Shown in pieces: positions 51,170-59,808 of a DNA stretch of 64,000 nt. Each line of letters begins with the position of its first letter. The stretch's first letter is position 1. A program made the position numbers and the translations under genes. The DNA lies in NCBI GenBank assembly GCA_964424355.1, contig CAYRIO010000013.1:1-64000 (forward strand), read 5' to 3'. Under the pieces are notes generated by a model that made no database searches, was not told the origin of the DNA, and saw only the letters and a list, made by a program, of their open reading frames with translations. Source of the DNA: CAZEHS01 sp964424355. Its GTDB lineage: Bacteria; Bacillota; Clostridia; Peptostreptococcales; Acidaminobacteraceae.

Positions 51170-52473
51170 GAAATTACCTCCAAGCTGTCAATAGGGATTT
51201 TAACCGAAAAAGTGGTCCCGGAGCCCGGTAAGGACTCCACCTCGATAACGCCGTTGAACCGCTCTTGAATGATGTCTCTCACCAGAGTCAGACCCAGACC
51301 CCGGCTGATATTCCCCGTGGTTACACTGAATTTTGTTGAAAAACCCGGATCAAAAATGTGCTTCACATGCTTTTCCTTGATGCCGCCGCCATTGTCCCAA
51401 ACGGTAAAGACCACTGAATCATCAATGACATTGGCCCGGATTTCAATAATCCCCTGAATACCGGGCCGCAGTGCCTCCTGAGCATTGACAACCAGATTCC
51501 TAAGGACCGACATCAGCAGATAGTGCTCCTGAACCTTCATATCGCAGGAAAGATACAGTCTGAGATCCAGGTCTGCCATCTCTTCCGGCAGGGATTTCCG
51601 GGTGGTCGTAACCAGAATATCCATCAGATCCCGCAGGGACATGTGCTGGTAATCCGTTTCTTCACTCATGATCCGCTCCAGCCCCCGGATCACACGGACA
51701 TAATCCTTTTTGATTTCATGGACATCCTTGGCTATATTCAGGGGCAAATTCTTCATATCCTTGGGAAGATCCAGCGAACCCATCTGTTCATACAGATAGT
51801 ACGCACTGTTCATGACATCCTCGATATAGTCCATGTTCCGTTTCATGAAGTACGTTTCACCCTTTAAATCCGAGGTGAGGAGCAGAAGATTCTTGTAGCG
51901 CTCATTGTGTTCTTCCTTGACCAACAGCAACCGGTAGTATTTAATGGCCGAAACAATGGTGAATGCCATCGTGGCCCGGATGGACGCAATCACGAACAGG
52001 GTCACCGTGGCTTGGATCACTTCACGGGTGATGCCGCCGGAACGATAGAGCAGCTCCAGAACGTTGCAGAAAAAATCGTTGAAGAGAATGATAAAAAACC
52101 AATAGGCATCATTTTTGTCTTGTTTTTCCTGGTAAAGGTAATAGAACAGGACCCCATAGGAGATATCGAAAATCATGGTCGGGTATTCCATGAACATCGC
52201 ATCGAGAATAGGAACCGAGCCCAGCGAGGCAAACATGCTTCGGCTCAGCAACCCAATGGTGGCGATGAACAGACCCTGCTTGACGGAATTGATCTCTCGG
52301 TAGAAATAGAGAAAAACCGGAAGGGACACCACCGATAACGAAATCCGGAAACCACTGGTGAAGATATCTATATACATTTGTGATGCCATGGCATCCACCA
52401 GGGCATAGAAGAACATCAGTCTGAATATACGCAATTGGCTTGGCAGGGGGTCTTTCATAGGGACCTCTTTCAT
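51166..52473 (-). CDS. Sensor histidine kinase, GlnK/YcbA-like
   Basis: 435 residues. About six membrane segments in the first 190 residues, then a dimerisation part and a C-terminal ATPase domain with N box NLVVNAQEAL, G1 VWDNGGGI, and G2 SRGLGLTLVRDI. There is no classic DHp H-box; the phosphorylated His may lie near DVHEIKKDYVRVIRGL. It resembles B. subtilis YcbA (GlnK) as the partner of the downstream GlnL-like regulator. Two possible ATGs, 52473 and 52458; the second has AGAGG at five bases. Ligand unknown. Confidence 0.83.
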   Translation of the reverse strand: MKEVPMKDPLPSQLRIFRLMFFYALVDAMASQMYIDIFTSGFRISLSVVSLPVFLYFYREINSVKQGLFIATIGLLSRSMFASLGSVPILDAMFMEYPTMIFDISYGVLFYYLYQEKQDKNDAYWFFIILFNDFFCNVLELLYRSGGITREVIQATVTLFVIASIRATMAFTIVSAIKYYRLLLVKEEHNERYKNLLLLTSDLKGETYFMKRNMDYIEDVMNSAYYLYEQMGSLDLPKDMKNLPLNIAKDVHEIKKDYVRVIRGLERIMSEETDYQHMSLRDLMDILVTTTRKSLPEEMADLDLRLYLSCDMKVQEHYLLMSVLRNLVVNAQEALRPGIQGIIEIRANVIDDSVVFTVWDNGGGIKEKHVKHIFDPGFSTKFSVTTGNISRGLGLTLVRDIIQERFNGVIEVESLPGSGTTFSVKIPIDSLEVIS

Positions 52474-52529
52474 TTAGGTTCTTCCTCATTATACACAGGA
52501 GTTCCCTAAAGCGCAAAGCATCCATCCCG

Positions 52530-52571
52530 CTAATAAAGACGAGCATTTCCCGAAGAACTGGGAAATGCTCG
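52530..52571 (-). terminator. Intrinsic terminator of the xpt-nucleoside transporter operon
   Basis: CGAGCATTTCCC and GGGAAATGCTCG pair perfectly (12 bp) around an eight-base loop, followed on the minus strand by TCTTTATTA. Confidence 0.9.
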
Positions 52572-52575
52572 TAAT

Positions 52576-53511
52576 TCAGTGACGTTCTTCTCTGAAATAA
52601 GGTTCGCTCAGTGCTTCTGGCGCTTTGGCCGCGCCAGTCTTCCGTGTGGAATCGTACACCAGGACCAGGATGGTGACCAGATACGGCAGCATATCGATCA
52701 GGTACTGGGAAATCGGAATGCCCATCTGCTGGATTCGGAAGCCTACAATATCAAGGCCGCCAAACAGATAGGCTCCGAAAATGGCCTTGATTGGATTCCA
52801 TGAGCTGAAAATAACAAGAGCAACAGCGATCCATCCGCGACCGGCAGTGACGTTTTCCTGCCAAGCCGGCACATACACCAGTGACAGATAGGCGCCTCCC
52901 AAACCACACAGGGCCCCTCCGGCCAGGATATGAAGGTATTTATACAGGTCTACATTGATGCCGCTGGCATCTGCCGCGTAAGGATTTTCCCCTACAACCC
53001 GCAGATTAAGACCCAATTTGGTTTTGAACAGATACAGCGTCATCAGCACTGCCATCAACAGCCCCAAATAGACATAGACGTTCTGGCAGAAAAAAAGTTT
53101 GCCGATTACCGGAATATCACCAAGAAAAGGGATCTTAATCGGATCGAAAAATCGGGTGAAGGTATCCGGCAGGACTTCACCGACCAGGGTTTGGCCAATG
53201 AATCCGGAAATGCCGGAGCCCAGGATGGTGATGGACAAACCCGCAACCACTTGATTGGCGCGCATGGTGACCGTGAGAATGGCAAAGATCAGAGATCCGA
53301 ACGCACCGCCAGCGGCAGCTGCAAACATCGCCAGCACCGGAGATTGGGTATAATGACCCACTAAGAATCCAAAGACCGCGCCAATCAGCATCAATCCCTC
53401 AACGCCCAGATTCAGATTTCCCGATTTTTCAGTGAGGATCTCTCCCAAGGTTGCAAATAAGAGCGGCGTACCTGCTTGAACAGCCGCTGCCAGAAATATG
53501 ACAAATGCCAT
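52576..53511 (-). CDS. Nucleoside ABC transporter permease (second subunit)
   Basis: 311 residues, about nine hydrophobic segments. LFATLGEILTEKSGNLNLGVEGLMLIGAV is the strongly conserved start of BmpC/YufQ-type permeases for nucleosides. It forms the channel with the preceding permease. Its ATG shares a base with the stop of that gene. Last gene of the operon, ending at a strong terminator. Confidence 0.9.
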   Translation of the reverse strand: MAFVIFLAAAVQAGTPLLFATLGEILTEKSGNLNLGVEGLMLIGAVFGFLVGHYTQSPVLAMFAAAAGGAFGSLIFAILTVTMRANQVVAGLSITILGSGISGFIGQTLVGEVLPDTFTRFFDPIKIPFLGDIPVIGKLFFCQNVYVYLGLLMAVLMTLYLFKTKLGLNLRVVGENPYAADASGINVDLYKYLHILAGGALCGLGGAYLSLVYVPAWQENVTAGRGWIAVALVIFSSWNPIKAIFGAYLFGGLDIVGFRIQQMGIPISQYLIDMLPYLVTILVLVYDSTRKTGAAKAPEALSEPYFREERH

Positions 53512-54602
53512 CAGTGGCCCCCCTCTACAACAGCTGCGGCCTGTTTTTTAGCCCAGGGCCACTGGATATACACTTCATACTGGATAAAGAATTCACTGCC
53601 CAGAGCAAATATCAGGATCATGGCCTGCAGGATCTTAGCCGCAGCTGCCGGGATGCCGAAGGAAGTCTGTATAAAATTAGCCCCTTGGGTCAGGACTGCA
53701 AACAAAGTTGCCGTGAACGGCACTGCCACAGGGTTCATGCCTGACAGCCACGCAATGATGATGGCTGTATAACCATAGCCGCCAGACACTTCATAGGTCA
53801 GGGTTCCCGCAACCGCAGAGGCCTGAAGTACCCCCGCCAGCCCGCACAGGGCACCGCTGGCAAAGAGCGTCAGCAAGGTCACCTTGCCGACATTCATGCC
53901 GGCGTACTTGGCGGTTCTCTCACTATTCCCGATAACGGCGATCTCATAGCCCAGGGTGGAGCGGTTGAGGATCAGCGTCACCGCAACGACCAATGCCAGA
54001 GCAATCACCCAGCCGATATGCACACCGAACAGTTTGGGATACAGCGCAGCATCCACAAAGTTGGGGATCTTGGGAAATCCCAACGCATTGGGATCCTTCC
54101 AGGGACCATACTGCAGGAATATGACGATCTTCAGGGCAACATAGTTCATCATCAGGGTGAACAGTGTTTCATTGGTTCCATATTTTGCTTTGAATATGGA
54201 CGGAATCAAAGCCCAGATGCCTCCGCCCAACACGCCTGCCAGGGTCATGAGGAGCAGCATCGTTGGCATGGGCAGGGTTGTGAATTTAAGCGCAATGAAG
54301 CTTCCAAGAATGGCGCCCAGGATCATCTGCCCATCCCCACCGATATTCCAGAACTGCATCTTGAATGCCAGAAGCATGCCTAACGCCGTTATGGTAAGCG
54401 GAATAGCCACCTTGATGGTTTCCTGAATCCGATAGGGACTTCCAAAGCTTCCATCCAGCATGGAGGCATAAACCTTCATCGGCGCATGCCCCATGAATGC
54501 CACAAAAAATGCCAGGGTGCCAAGTGCCGCAACAATAGAGGCCAGGCGAATGGATGTCGCCTTCCACATGGGCATATCCGATCGTTTTCCTATTCGGATC
54601 AT
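53511..54602 (-). CDS. Nucleoside ABC transporter permease (first subunit)
   Basis: 363 residues with about ten membrane segments. Typical YufP/NupB-type features are PLTITALGMLLAFKMQFWNIGGDGQMILGAILG and a late GGYGYTAIIIAWLSGMNPVAV. I chose ATG 54602, which overlaps the ATPase stop by four bases; upstream ATG 54608 is possible. It pairs with the next gene as the membrane part. Confidence 0.9.
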   Translation of the reverse strand: MIRIGKRSDMPMWKATSIRLASIVAALGTLAFFVAFMGHAPMKVYASMLDGSFGSPYRIQETIKVAIPLTITALGMLLAFKMQFWNIGGDGQMILGAILGSFIALKFTTLPMPTMLLLMTLAGVLGGGIWALIPSIFKAKYGTNETLFTLMMNYVALKIVIFLQYGPWKDPNALGFPKIPNFVDAALYPKLFGVHIGWVIALALVVAVTLILNRSTLGYEIAVIGNSERTAKYAGMNVGKVTLLTLFASGALCGLAGVLQASAVAGTLTYEVSGGYGYTAIIIAWLSGMNPVAVPFTATLFAVLTQGANFIQTSFGIPAAAAKILQAMILIFALGSEFFIQYEVYIQWPWAKKQAAAVVEGGH

Positions 54603-56119
54603 GAGCATTTCACCTCCATGTGCAGCCCTGCCATGAGGAATCCCAAATCCTCCCTGCATGTTTTATCCGCATCCACAATTCCCGTTATCTTTCCGGCGCA
54701 TAAGACCAGAATACGGTCACACAGCTCCAGCAGCACGTCCAGATCCTCACCGACATACAGGACTGCAACACCCTTCTGTTTCTGTTCGTTCAGAAGTTCA
54801 TATACCAGATGGGAAGACGCCACGTCCAGCCCTCGGGTCGGATAAGCCGTCATGATCATCTGGGGGTTTGCTTCAATTTCGCGGCCCAAGAGCACCTTCT
54901 GGATATTACCGCCTGACAGCAGCCTGACAGGATGGCTTGCTCCCGGGGTTTCAATATTCAGCTTCTGAATCAGTTCTTCTGCCAGCTTCCGGGAGTTGTT
55001 CCGCGTGATGAAGAATTTTTTCTGCTTCCGGTATTCCTTTAAGAGCAGGTTATTGGTGATATCCATGGTTGAAACCAACCCCATGCCCAGACGATCCTCC
55101 GGAACAAAACTGAGACTGATGCCTCGGTCAATGATGCTTCCCGGATTCATTCCAGTGATGGCTTCATCCTGAAATATGATTTCTCCTGATTGGACTTTCT
55201 GAAGTCCGGCAATGGCTTCACAGAGTTCTTTCTGCCCGCTGCCGGCCACCCCTGCAACGCCAAGGATTTCTCCGCCGCACAGGTGGAAACTGACGCCATC
55301 CAGCACTTGCGTCTTTTCAGCTGAAACGACCCGTAGGTCCTTTACTTCCATCATTTTTTTCATGCATGTTCCTGGAACCCTTGTAATGGAAAGTTCACAG
55401 GCTTTTCCAACCATCAGATCCGTCAATTCCCGAGGGGATAACTCCACATTGACAACAGTGGTGATGTAATGCCCTTTGCGCATGATGGTCACGCGATTGC
55501 TGACCGCCAACACTTCATGAAGCTTGTGTGTAATCAGGATGATTGAACAGCCGCCCTCACTCATGCACTTCATGATTCCGAAAAGTTTATCTGCCTCCTG
55601 AGGTGTCAGTACAGCAGTCGGCTCATCCAAAATAAGAACCTCCGCACCTCGGAACAGGACTTTAAGGATTTCAACACGTTGTTTTTCCGCAACCGAAAGC
55701 TCATGCACCTTGCGATTGGGGTCCACTTCAAGACCATACTGCTCAGATAATTCACGGATGCGCCTGACGATATCCTTCTGATTAAGAATGGCATCGCCCT
55801 TTTGTCCAGCAACGATATTTTCTGCTACAGTCAGTGCGTTTACCAGCTTAAAATGCTGGTGAACCATCCCGATTCCGTGTGCGATGGCATCCTTGGGGGA
55901 ATGAAAGTGGACACGCTTTCCTTTAATAAAAATAGAGCCGCTGTCGGGCAGATAAATGCCCGACAGAATGTTCATCAAAGAACTTTTTCCGGCTCCGTTT
56001 TCTCCAAGGATTGAGTGGATTTCTCCCTTTAGGATTTCCAACTGCACGTTTTGATTGGCAAACACACGGCCAAAATGCTTAGTGATGCCTTCCATCCGAA
56101 CTGCTACAGTCTGATCCAT
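54599..56119 (-). CDS. Nucleoside ABC transporter ATPase (two ATPase domains)
   Basis: 506 residues, a duplicated ABC protein. The first domain has Walker A GENGAGKSS, signature-like ELSVAEKQRVEI, Walker B VLILDEPTAVLT. The second has a Walker A replaced by GVAGSGQKEL, signature LLSGGNIQKVLLG. This duplicated layout is that of sugar/nucleoside importers (YufO/NupA, RbsA-like). With the BMP lipoprotein and two permeases it makes a full purine nucleoside importer. ATG 56119 follows AAGGGTGAAGCTT. Confidence 0.92.
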   Translation of the reverse strand: MDQTVAVRMEGITKHFGRVFANQNVQLEILKGEIHSILGENGAGKSSLMNILSGIYLPDSGSIFIKGKRVHFHSPKDAIAHGIGMVHQHFKLVNALTVAENIVAGQKGDAILNQKDIVRRIRELSEQYGLEVDPNRKVHELSVAEKQRVEILKVLFRGAEVLILDEPTAVLTPQEADKLFGIMKCMSEGGCSIILITHKLHEVLAVSNRVTIMRKGHYITTVVNVELSPRELTDLMVGKACELSITRVPGTCMKKMMEVKDLRVVSAEKTQVLDGVSFHLCGGEILGVAGVAGSGQKELCEAIAGLQKVQSGEIIFQDEAITGMNPGSIIDRGISLSFVPEDRLGMGLVSTMDITNNLLLKEYRKQKKFFITRNNSRKLAEELIQKLNIETPGASHPVRLLSGGNIQKVLLGREIEANPQMIMTAYPTRGLDVASSHLVYELLNEQKQKGVAVLYVGEDLDVLLELCDRILVLCAGKITGIVDADKTCREDLGFLMAGLHMEVKCS

Positions 56120-56130
56120 AAGCTTCACCC

Positions 56131-57258
56131 TTATTTGTTTTCGATTTTTCCAATAACGCCTTTAACGAACCAAGCCATATTCAACTGTTCTTCATCAGAA
56201 ACAGCGGCGCCTTTTGCAATTTTTTCCTTGCCATCCTGATCCATGATGGGGCCTTGGAATACATTGAGGGTGCCATCTTTGATCTTGGCTGTCAGTTCAT
56301 CCACTTTAGCCTGAGCGCCTTCCGGTGCATTAGCAGTCAGCGGAGCCAGCTCAACAACGCCATCCTTCATGTTGCCCCAGTAATTTTCAGACTTCCAGGT
56401 GCCATCCATCACTTTCTTGACCTGATCCACATAATAAGGACCCCAGTTCCAAACAGGAGCAGTCATATATGCCTTTGGTGCTTTGGAAGACATATCGGTG
56501 TTGTAACCCACTGACCATACGCCCCGTTCTTCAGCGGCTTGCTGCGGGCCGGCAGTATCCTGATGCTGGGCAATGACATCGATGCCTTTATCCAGAAGTG
56601 CGATAGCCGCTTCTTTCTCCTTGGCAGGATCATACCATGTATGTGTCCATACCACTTCAACCGTCACATCGGGATTGACAGACTGCGCTCCCAAAGTGAA
56701 TGCGTTGATTCCCCGAACAACCTCAGGGATTTCAAATGCGCCGACATAACCCAGCTTGTTAGTTTTTGTTTTCATGGCCGCCACGACACCTGACAGGTAT
56801 CTGGGCTCTTCCATACGACCAAAATAATTGTTCATGTTTTCAGTGCTTTTGTAGCCGGAACAATGTAGGAACTTTACATCCGGAAATTGCTTGGACATTT
56901 TTTCAACGTAGTCCATGTAACCGAAACTAGTGGCGAATATAACCTTCGCACCCTGGTCAACCATGCTCGAGATGACTTTTTCAACTTCTGGACCTTCGGG
57001 AACGGATTCCTGAATGATGGTCTTAACGCCCAATTCCTTTTCCAGGTACAGTCTGCCTTGGTCATGAGCGTATGTATACCCGCCATCACCGATGGGACCA
57101 ACATAGATGAAACCGACTTTCATGTCTGCTGCTGCAGTTGCTGCGGGTGCAGCCGGTTCTGCAGGTGCTGCCGGCGCTGCCGGAGCGGGCGCACATCCTG
57201 TGAATAGACCGATAACCATTGCGACGATCACGAGCCAAACAAGTCCTCTTTTTCTCAT
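56131..57258 (-). CDS. BMP/PnrA-family nucleoside-binding lipoprotein
   Basis: 375 residues. The signal peptide ends in a lipobox, LFTGC, at about residue 22, followed by an Ala/Pro-rich linker. The mature part starts DMKVGFIYVGPIGDGGYTYAHDQGR, the BMP-family motif, and later VIAQHQDTAGPQQAAEERG. BMP proteins bind purine nucleosides (PnrA, BmpA, NupN) for an ABC importer. The context (xpt upstream, ATPase and permeases downstream) agrees. ATG 57258 follows AGGGGGATTCAC. Confidence 0.92.
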   Translation of the reverse strand: MRKRGLVWLVIVAMVIGLFTGCAPAPAAPAAPAEPAAPAATAAADMKVGFIYVGPIGDGGYTYAHDQGRLYLEKELGVKTIIQESVPEGPEVEKVISSMVDQGAKVIFATSFGYMDYVEKMSKQFPDVKFLHCSGYKSTENMNNYFGRMEEPRYLSGVVAAMKTKTNKLGYVGAFEIPEVVRGINAFTLGAQSVNPDVTVEVVWTHTWYDPAKEKEAAIALLDKGIDVIAQHQDTAGPQQAAEERGVWSVGYNTDMSSKAPKAYMTAPVWNWGPYYVDQVKKVMDGTWKSENYWGNMKDGVVELAPLTANAPEGAQAKVDELTAKIKDGTLNVFQGPIMDQDGKEKIAKGAAVSDEEQLNMAWFVKGVIGKIENK

Positions 57259-57314
57259 GTGAATCCCCCTAACTCAGTTTTATACCAAACGCCTGATGGC
57301 GTAATGGTCGATCG

Positions 57315-57899
57315 CTACGCCCTGCCTTGTTCACGAAACTGTACTTCACCCGCATCCATAGAATCAATGATTGCCAGAGATTCCAAGCGAACGCCTTCGG
57401 CGCGAAGAACATTGCCGCCTTCCTGAAACCCCTTCTCAATGACAATACCGACCCCTGCCAACTCCGCTCCTGCCTGCTTCACCAAGCTCATTAATCCAAT
57501 GGCGGCCTGTCCCTGGGCAAGAAAGTCATCCAAAATCAGGACTTTATCCTCTGGGTGCAGAAATTTTCGGGCGACGCGAACCTTATAAGTCGTTTTTTTC
57601 GTATAGGAAAAAACATCGGTTTCGAAGGTATCTGCATCCAGATTCTGTGATGGCACTTTTTTAGCGAACACCACCGGCACTTTAAAATACTGGGCAGCAA
57701 TGGCGGCAATAGCGATTCCAGATGCCTCGATGGTCAGGATTTTTGTAACCGAGGTATCTTCAAAACGTTTATGGAACTCTCTCCCGATGGCATTGAGCAG
57801 CTCAATATCCAACTGGTGGTTGAGGAACCGATCCACTTTCAATATTTCCGGGCTTCTGACTTCACCCAACTCATTGATCCTGTCTTTCAAGAATTTCAT
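57315..57899 (-). CDS. xpt: Xanthine phosphoribosyltransferase
   Basis: 194 residues, as B. subtilis Xpt. KFLKDRINELG at the start, ILTIEASGIAIAAIAAQYF and the PRPP loop VLILDDFLAQGQAAIGL match. It salvages xanthine (and hypoxanthine/guanine weakly) to XMP. In B. subtilis xpt pbuX is controlled by a guanine riboswitch, and here the gene sits behind one, followed 56 bases later by the nucleoside transporter. ATG 57899 follows CGAGGTGCATGA. Confidence 0.94.
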   Translation of the reverse strand: MKFLKDRINELGEVRSPEILKVDRFLNHQLDIELLNAIGREFHKRFEDTSVTKILTIEASGIAIAAIAAQYFKVPVVFAKKVPSQNLDADTFETDVFSYTKKTTYKVRVARKFLHPEDKVLILDDFLAQGQAAIGLMSLVKQAGAELAGVGIVIEKGFQEGGNVLRAEGVRLESLAIIDSMDAGEVQFREQGRA

Positions 57900-57965
57900 T
57901 CATGCACCTCGTTATTTTTTTGATAAAAAATGAGGCCCGAATGCAAGCGCAGGAAAAAAGCGACC

Positions 57966-58000
57966 GTTAAAGATAAAGGACCCCCTTGTATAGGGAGTCC
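57966..58000 (-). terminator. Terminator of the purine riboswitch
   Basis: On the minus strand GGACTCCCT and AGGGGGTCC pair over nine positions (one U.G), followed by TTTATCTTT. It lies between aptamer and xpt. Confidence 0.87.
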
Positions 58001-58021
58001 TCGCGCAGTCGATATGCGTTG

Positions 58022-58087
58022 CTCGTAGCCTGACTATTTACGGTAGTCGGTAGAAACTTTTGGACCCTATTTCCAAATTTATACGAT
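58022..58087 (-). promoter_or_regulatory. Guanine-class purine riboswitch
   Basis: On the minus strand: CGTATAA, then GTTTCTACC, CCGTAAA and GGCTACGAG, all hallmarks of purine aptamers. The base before the 3' P1 strand is C (GGCTACGAG), which selects guanine, hypoxanthine or xanthine rather than adenine. It controls xpt and the transporter. The stem-loop pairs around GACTA/TAGTC (P3) and TTTGG/CCAAA (P2) are complete. Confidence 0.94.
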
Positions 58088-58108
58088 GCGTATTCAGTTG
58101 TTTTATCC

Positions 58109-58137
58109 ATTGTATCCGATTCAATAGCTTTTATCAA
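58109..58137 (-). promoter_or_regulatory. Promoter of the purine riboswitch operon
   Basis: On the minus strand, -35 TTGATA (58137-58132) and -10 TACAAT (58114-58109), 17-base spacer. Confidence 0.85.
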
Positions 58138-58190
58138 TGCGCGCAGAAAATTCAGAACTTTCCATAAATACGACACTCTTGCGCCACAAA

Positions 58191-58229
58191 TCACGCAATG
58201 CCTTTTTTTAACAAATCGGCATTGCGTGA
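58191..58229. repeat. 12-bp inverted repeat with T7 in the loop
   Basis: TCACGCAATGCC (58191-58202) and GGCATTGCGTGA (58218-58229) are perfect inverted copies, separated by 15 bases that start with seven T. It lies between the tyrS stop (58278) and the purine operon promoter. No T-run follows it on the minus strand, so it is not a classic terminator, although it may end tyrS transcription by another route or act as an operator. Confidence 0.75.
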
Positions 58230-58277
58230 GTCTGCGCGGGTGTGTGAATGAACATCATTCCTACCCTTTGTGTAGTT

Positions 58278-59507
58278 TTAACGAATGACGAGTTGCAGGT
58301 AGTTTTTCTTTCCTTTTTTAATCAAAACCTTTTCATCCGCAAACGCTTCTAAAGTTAAGGGGTGATTGATATCCGTTATTTTTTCGTCCCCCATCATGAG
58401 TCCATTCTGTTCAATCAGGCGCCGACCTTCGGACCGCGATGGGATAAATCCTATTTCAAGAAGGACATCCAGAAGCTTAACCCCCTGCATGACCCGTTCC
58501 CGACTGACTTCACCGGTAGGGATGTTCTCCGAAGGACCACCCCCGCCGAACAACGCTTTCGCAGCCTCCTTGGCCCCGTCTGCCGCAGCTTCTCCATGGA
58601 CGATTTTTGTCACTTCGTAAGCCAGGATTTCTTTTGCCAGGTTGATTTCAGAGCCTTCCAGTGCTGAAAGCCTTCTCACCTCTGCCATGGGCATGAATGT
58701 CAGCAAGGCCAGACAGTTGCCGACGTCGGCATCCGCGACATTCCGGAAATATTGGTAGAATTCATAGGGGGATGTTTTATTCGGGTCGATCCAGATAGCT
58801 CCTGATTCCGTTTTGCCCATTTTCTTGCCTTCACTGGTGGTCAGCAGCTTGAAGGTGAGGCCGTAAACCTGAGCCTGTTCGGACTTTCGGACCAAATTGA
58901 CGCCGGCGATGATATTGGACCACTGATCATTTCCACCGAACTGCATTTTGCAGTTATAGCGCTTATGCAGTTCAAGGAAGTCGTAGGCCTGCATGATCAT
59001 GTAATTGAATTCAAGGAATGTCAGCCCCTCTTCCAGGCGGCTTTTGTAGCATTCAGCCTGCAGCATGACATTGACATTGAACTTTGAACCCACTTCCCGC
59101 AGGAAGGAGATGTAGTTCAGGTTATCCAACCAGTTGGCATTGTTGTCGATAATGCCTTTCTCGCCGTCCAACACCAGGTATTTTTCCATTTGCAGTCTGA
59201 ATTTCGCCGCGTTTTCATTGATCTGATCATAGAACAGCATTTGCCGCATATCGGATTTCCCGCTGGGATCCCCCACCTTGGTGGTCCCGCCGCCCAAAAG
59301 CGCGATGGGACGGTGTCCTGCCCGCTGCATGTGCATCATGACCATGAGCTGGATAAAGTGCCCGACATGGAGGCTATCCGCAGTCGCATCGAAACCGATA
59401 TAGAAAGTTACAGACTCCTTGCCAAGCAGATCCTTCACTTCCTGTTCATGGGTTACCTGCTCGATGAATCCACGTTCCTGAAGAATGTCATAGATATTCG
59501 TATTCAT
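58278..59507 (-). CDS. tyrS: Tyrosyl-tRNA synthetase
   Basis: 409 residues. The class I signature is HVGH in DATADSLHVGHF, and the KMSKS equivalent is KMGKT in GKKMGKTESG. A C-terminal S4-like RNA-binding domain (LLDVLLEIGFIPSRSEGRRLIEQNGL) ends the protein. It charges tRNA-Tyr with tyrosine. The gene follows a T-box leader with UAC specifier, agreeing with its identity. ATG 59507 follows CGGGAGGTAGACT. Confidence 0.96.
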   Translation of the reverse strand: MNTNIYDILQERGFIEQVTHEQEVKDLLGKESVTFYIGFDATADSLHVGHFIQLMVMMHMQRAGHRPIALLGGGTTKVGDPSGKSDMRQMLFYDQINENAAKFRLQMEKYLVLDGEKGIIDNNANWLDNLNYISFLREVGSKFNVNVMLQAECYKSRLEEGLTFLEFNYMIMQAYDFLELHKRYNCKMQFGGNDQWSNIIAGVNLVRKSEQAQVYGLTFKLLTTSEGKKMGKTESGAIWIDPNKTSPYEFYQYFRNVADADVGNCLALLTFMPMAEVRRLSALEGSEINLAKEILAYEVTKIVHGEAAADGAKEAAKALFGGGGPSENIPTGEVSRERVMQGVKLLDVLLEIGFIPSRSEGRRLIEQNGLMMGDEKITDINHPLTLEAFADEKVLIKKGKKNYLQLVIR

Positions 59508-59783
59508 AGTCTACCTCCCGTTTCAATTTTCAGCCCAAATAAAAAAATCCCCCTGTCACTTATATCATAAGGACGGGAAACCCGTGGTACCACCTTTATT
59601 CACATCCAAATCCCGGATGCCTCTCCTGCGCTGTATCGGGCGCCCCCGCTGCGCTTTCACGCAGCCGCTCCAGCCTGTAATTCCGAAATCGGACCCGTCA
59701 GACTTCTCACCGCCAGTCTGCTCTCTTCATCGGGTTTACGAATCGTACTGATGCCTTCATCACGTCGACTTTTTTCAAAGTAT
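59508..59783 (-). promoter_or_regulatory. T-box leader for tyrosine (specifier UAC)
   Basis: On the minus strand the leader holds AGAGAG, GGCGGTGAGAAG, then GAATTACAGG, in which TAC (59679-59677) is the likely specifier followed by A. Further on is AAAGGTGGTACCACGGG at 59597-59581, the T-box proper. The terminator hairpin after it pairs TTTCCCGTCC with GACAGGGGGA, followed by TTTTTTTATTTGGG. Uncharged tRNA-Tyr should stabilise the antiterminator. Confidence 0.93.
59537..59580 (-). terminator. T-box controlled terminator
   Basis: On the minus strand CCCGTC-CTTAT and ATAAG-GAC-AGGG pair with small bulges, followed by GGATTTTTTTATTT. It competes with the T-box antiterminator. Confidence 0.82.
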
Positions 59784-59808
59784 ACCTTAATTTCCCCTGT
59801 TGTGTCAA
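59779..59808 (-). promoter_or_regulatory. Promoter of tyrS
   Basis: On the minus strand, consensus -35 TTGACA (59808-59803) and -10 TATACT (59784-59779), 18-base spacer. The -35 contains the stop codon of the carboxypeptidase gene (59805-59807). Confidence 0.86.

Noticed and set aside
54599..54608. Frameshift between ATPase and first permease
   Set aside because: The overlap is a normal four-base ATGA coupling; both proteins have full family length.
57120..57190. Ala/Pro-coding repeat at the start of the BMP lipoprotein
   Set aside because: Simple linker after a lipobox, common in lipoproteins; not a DNA repeat element.
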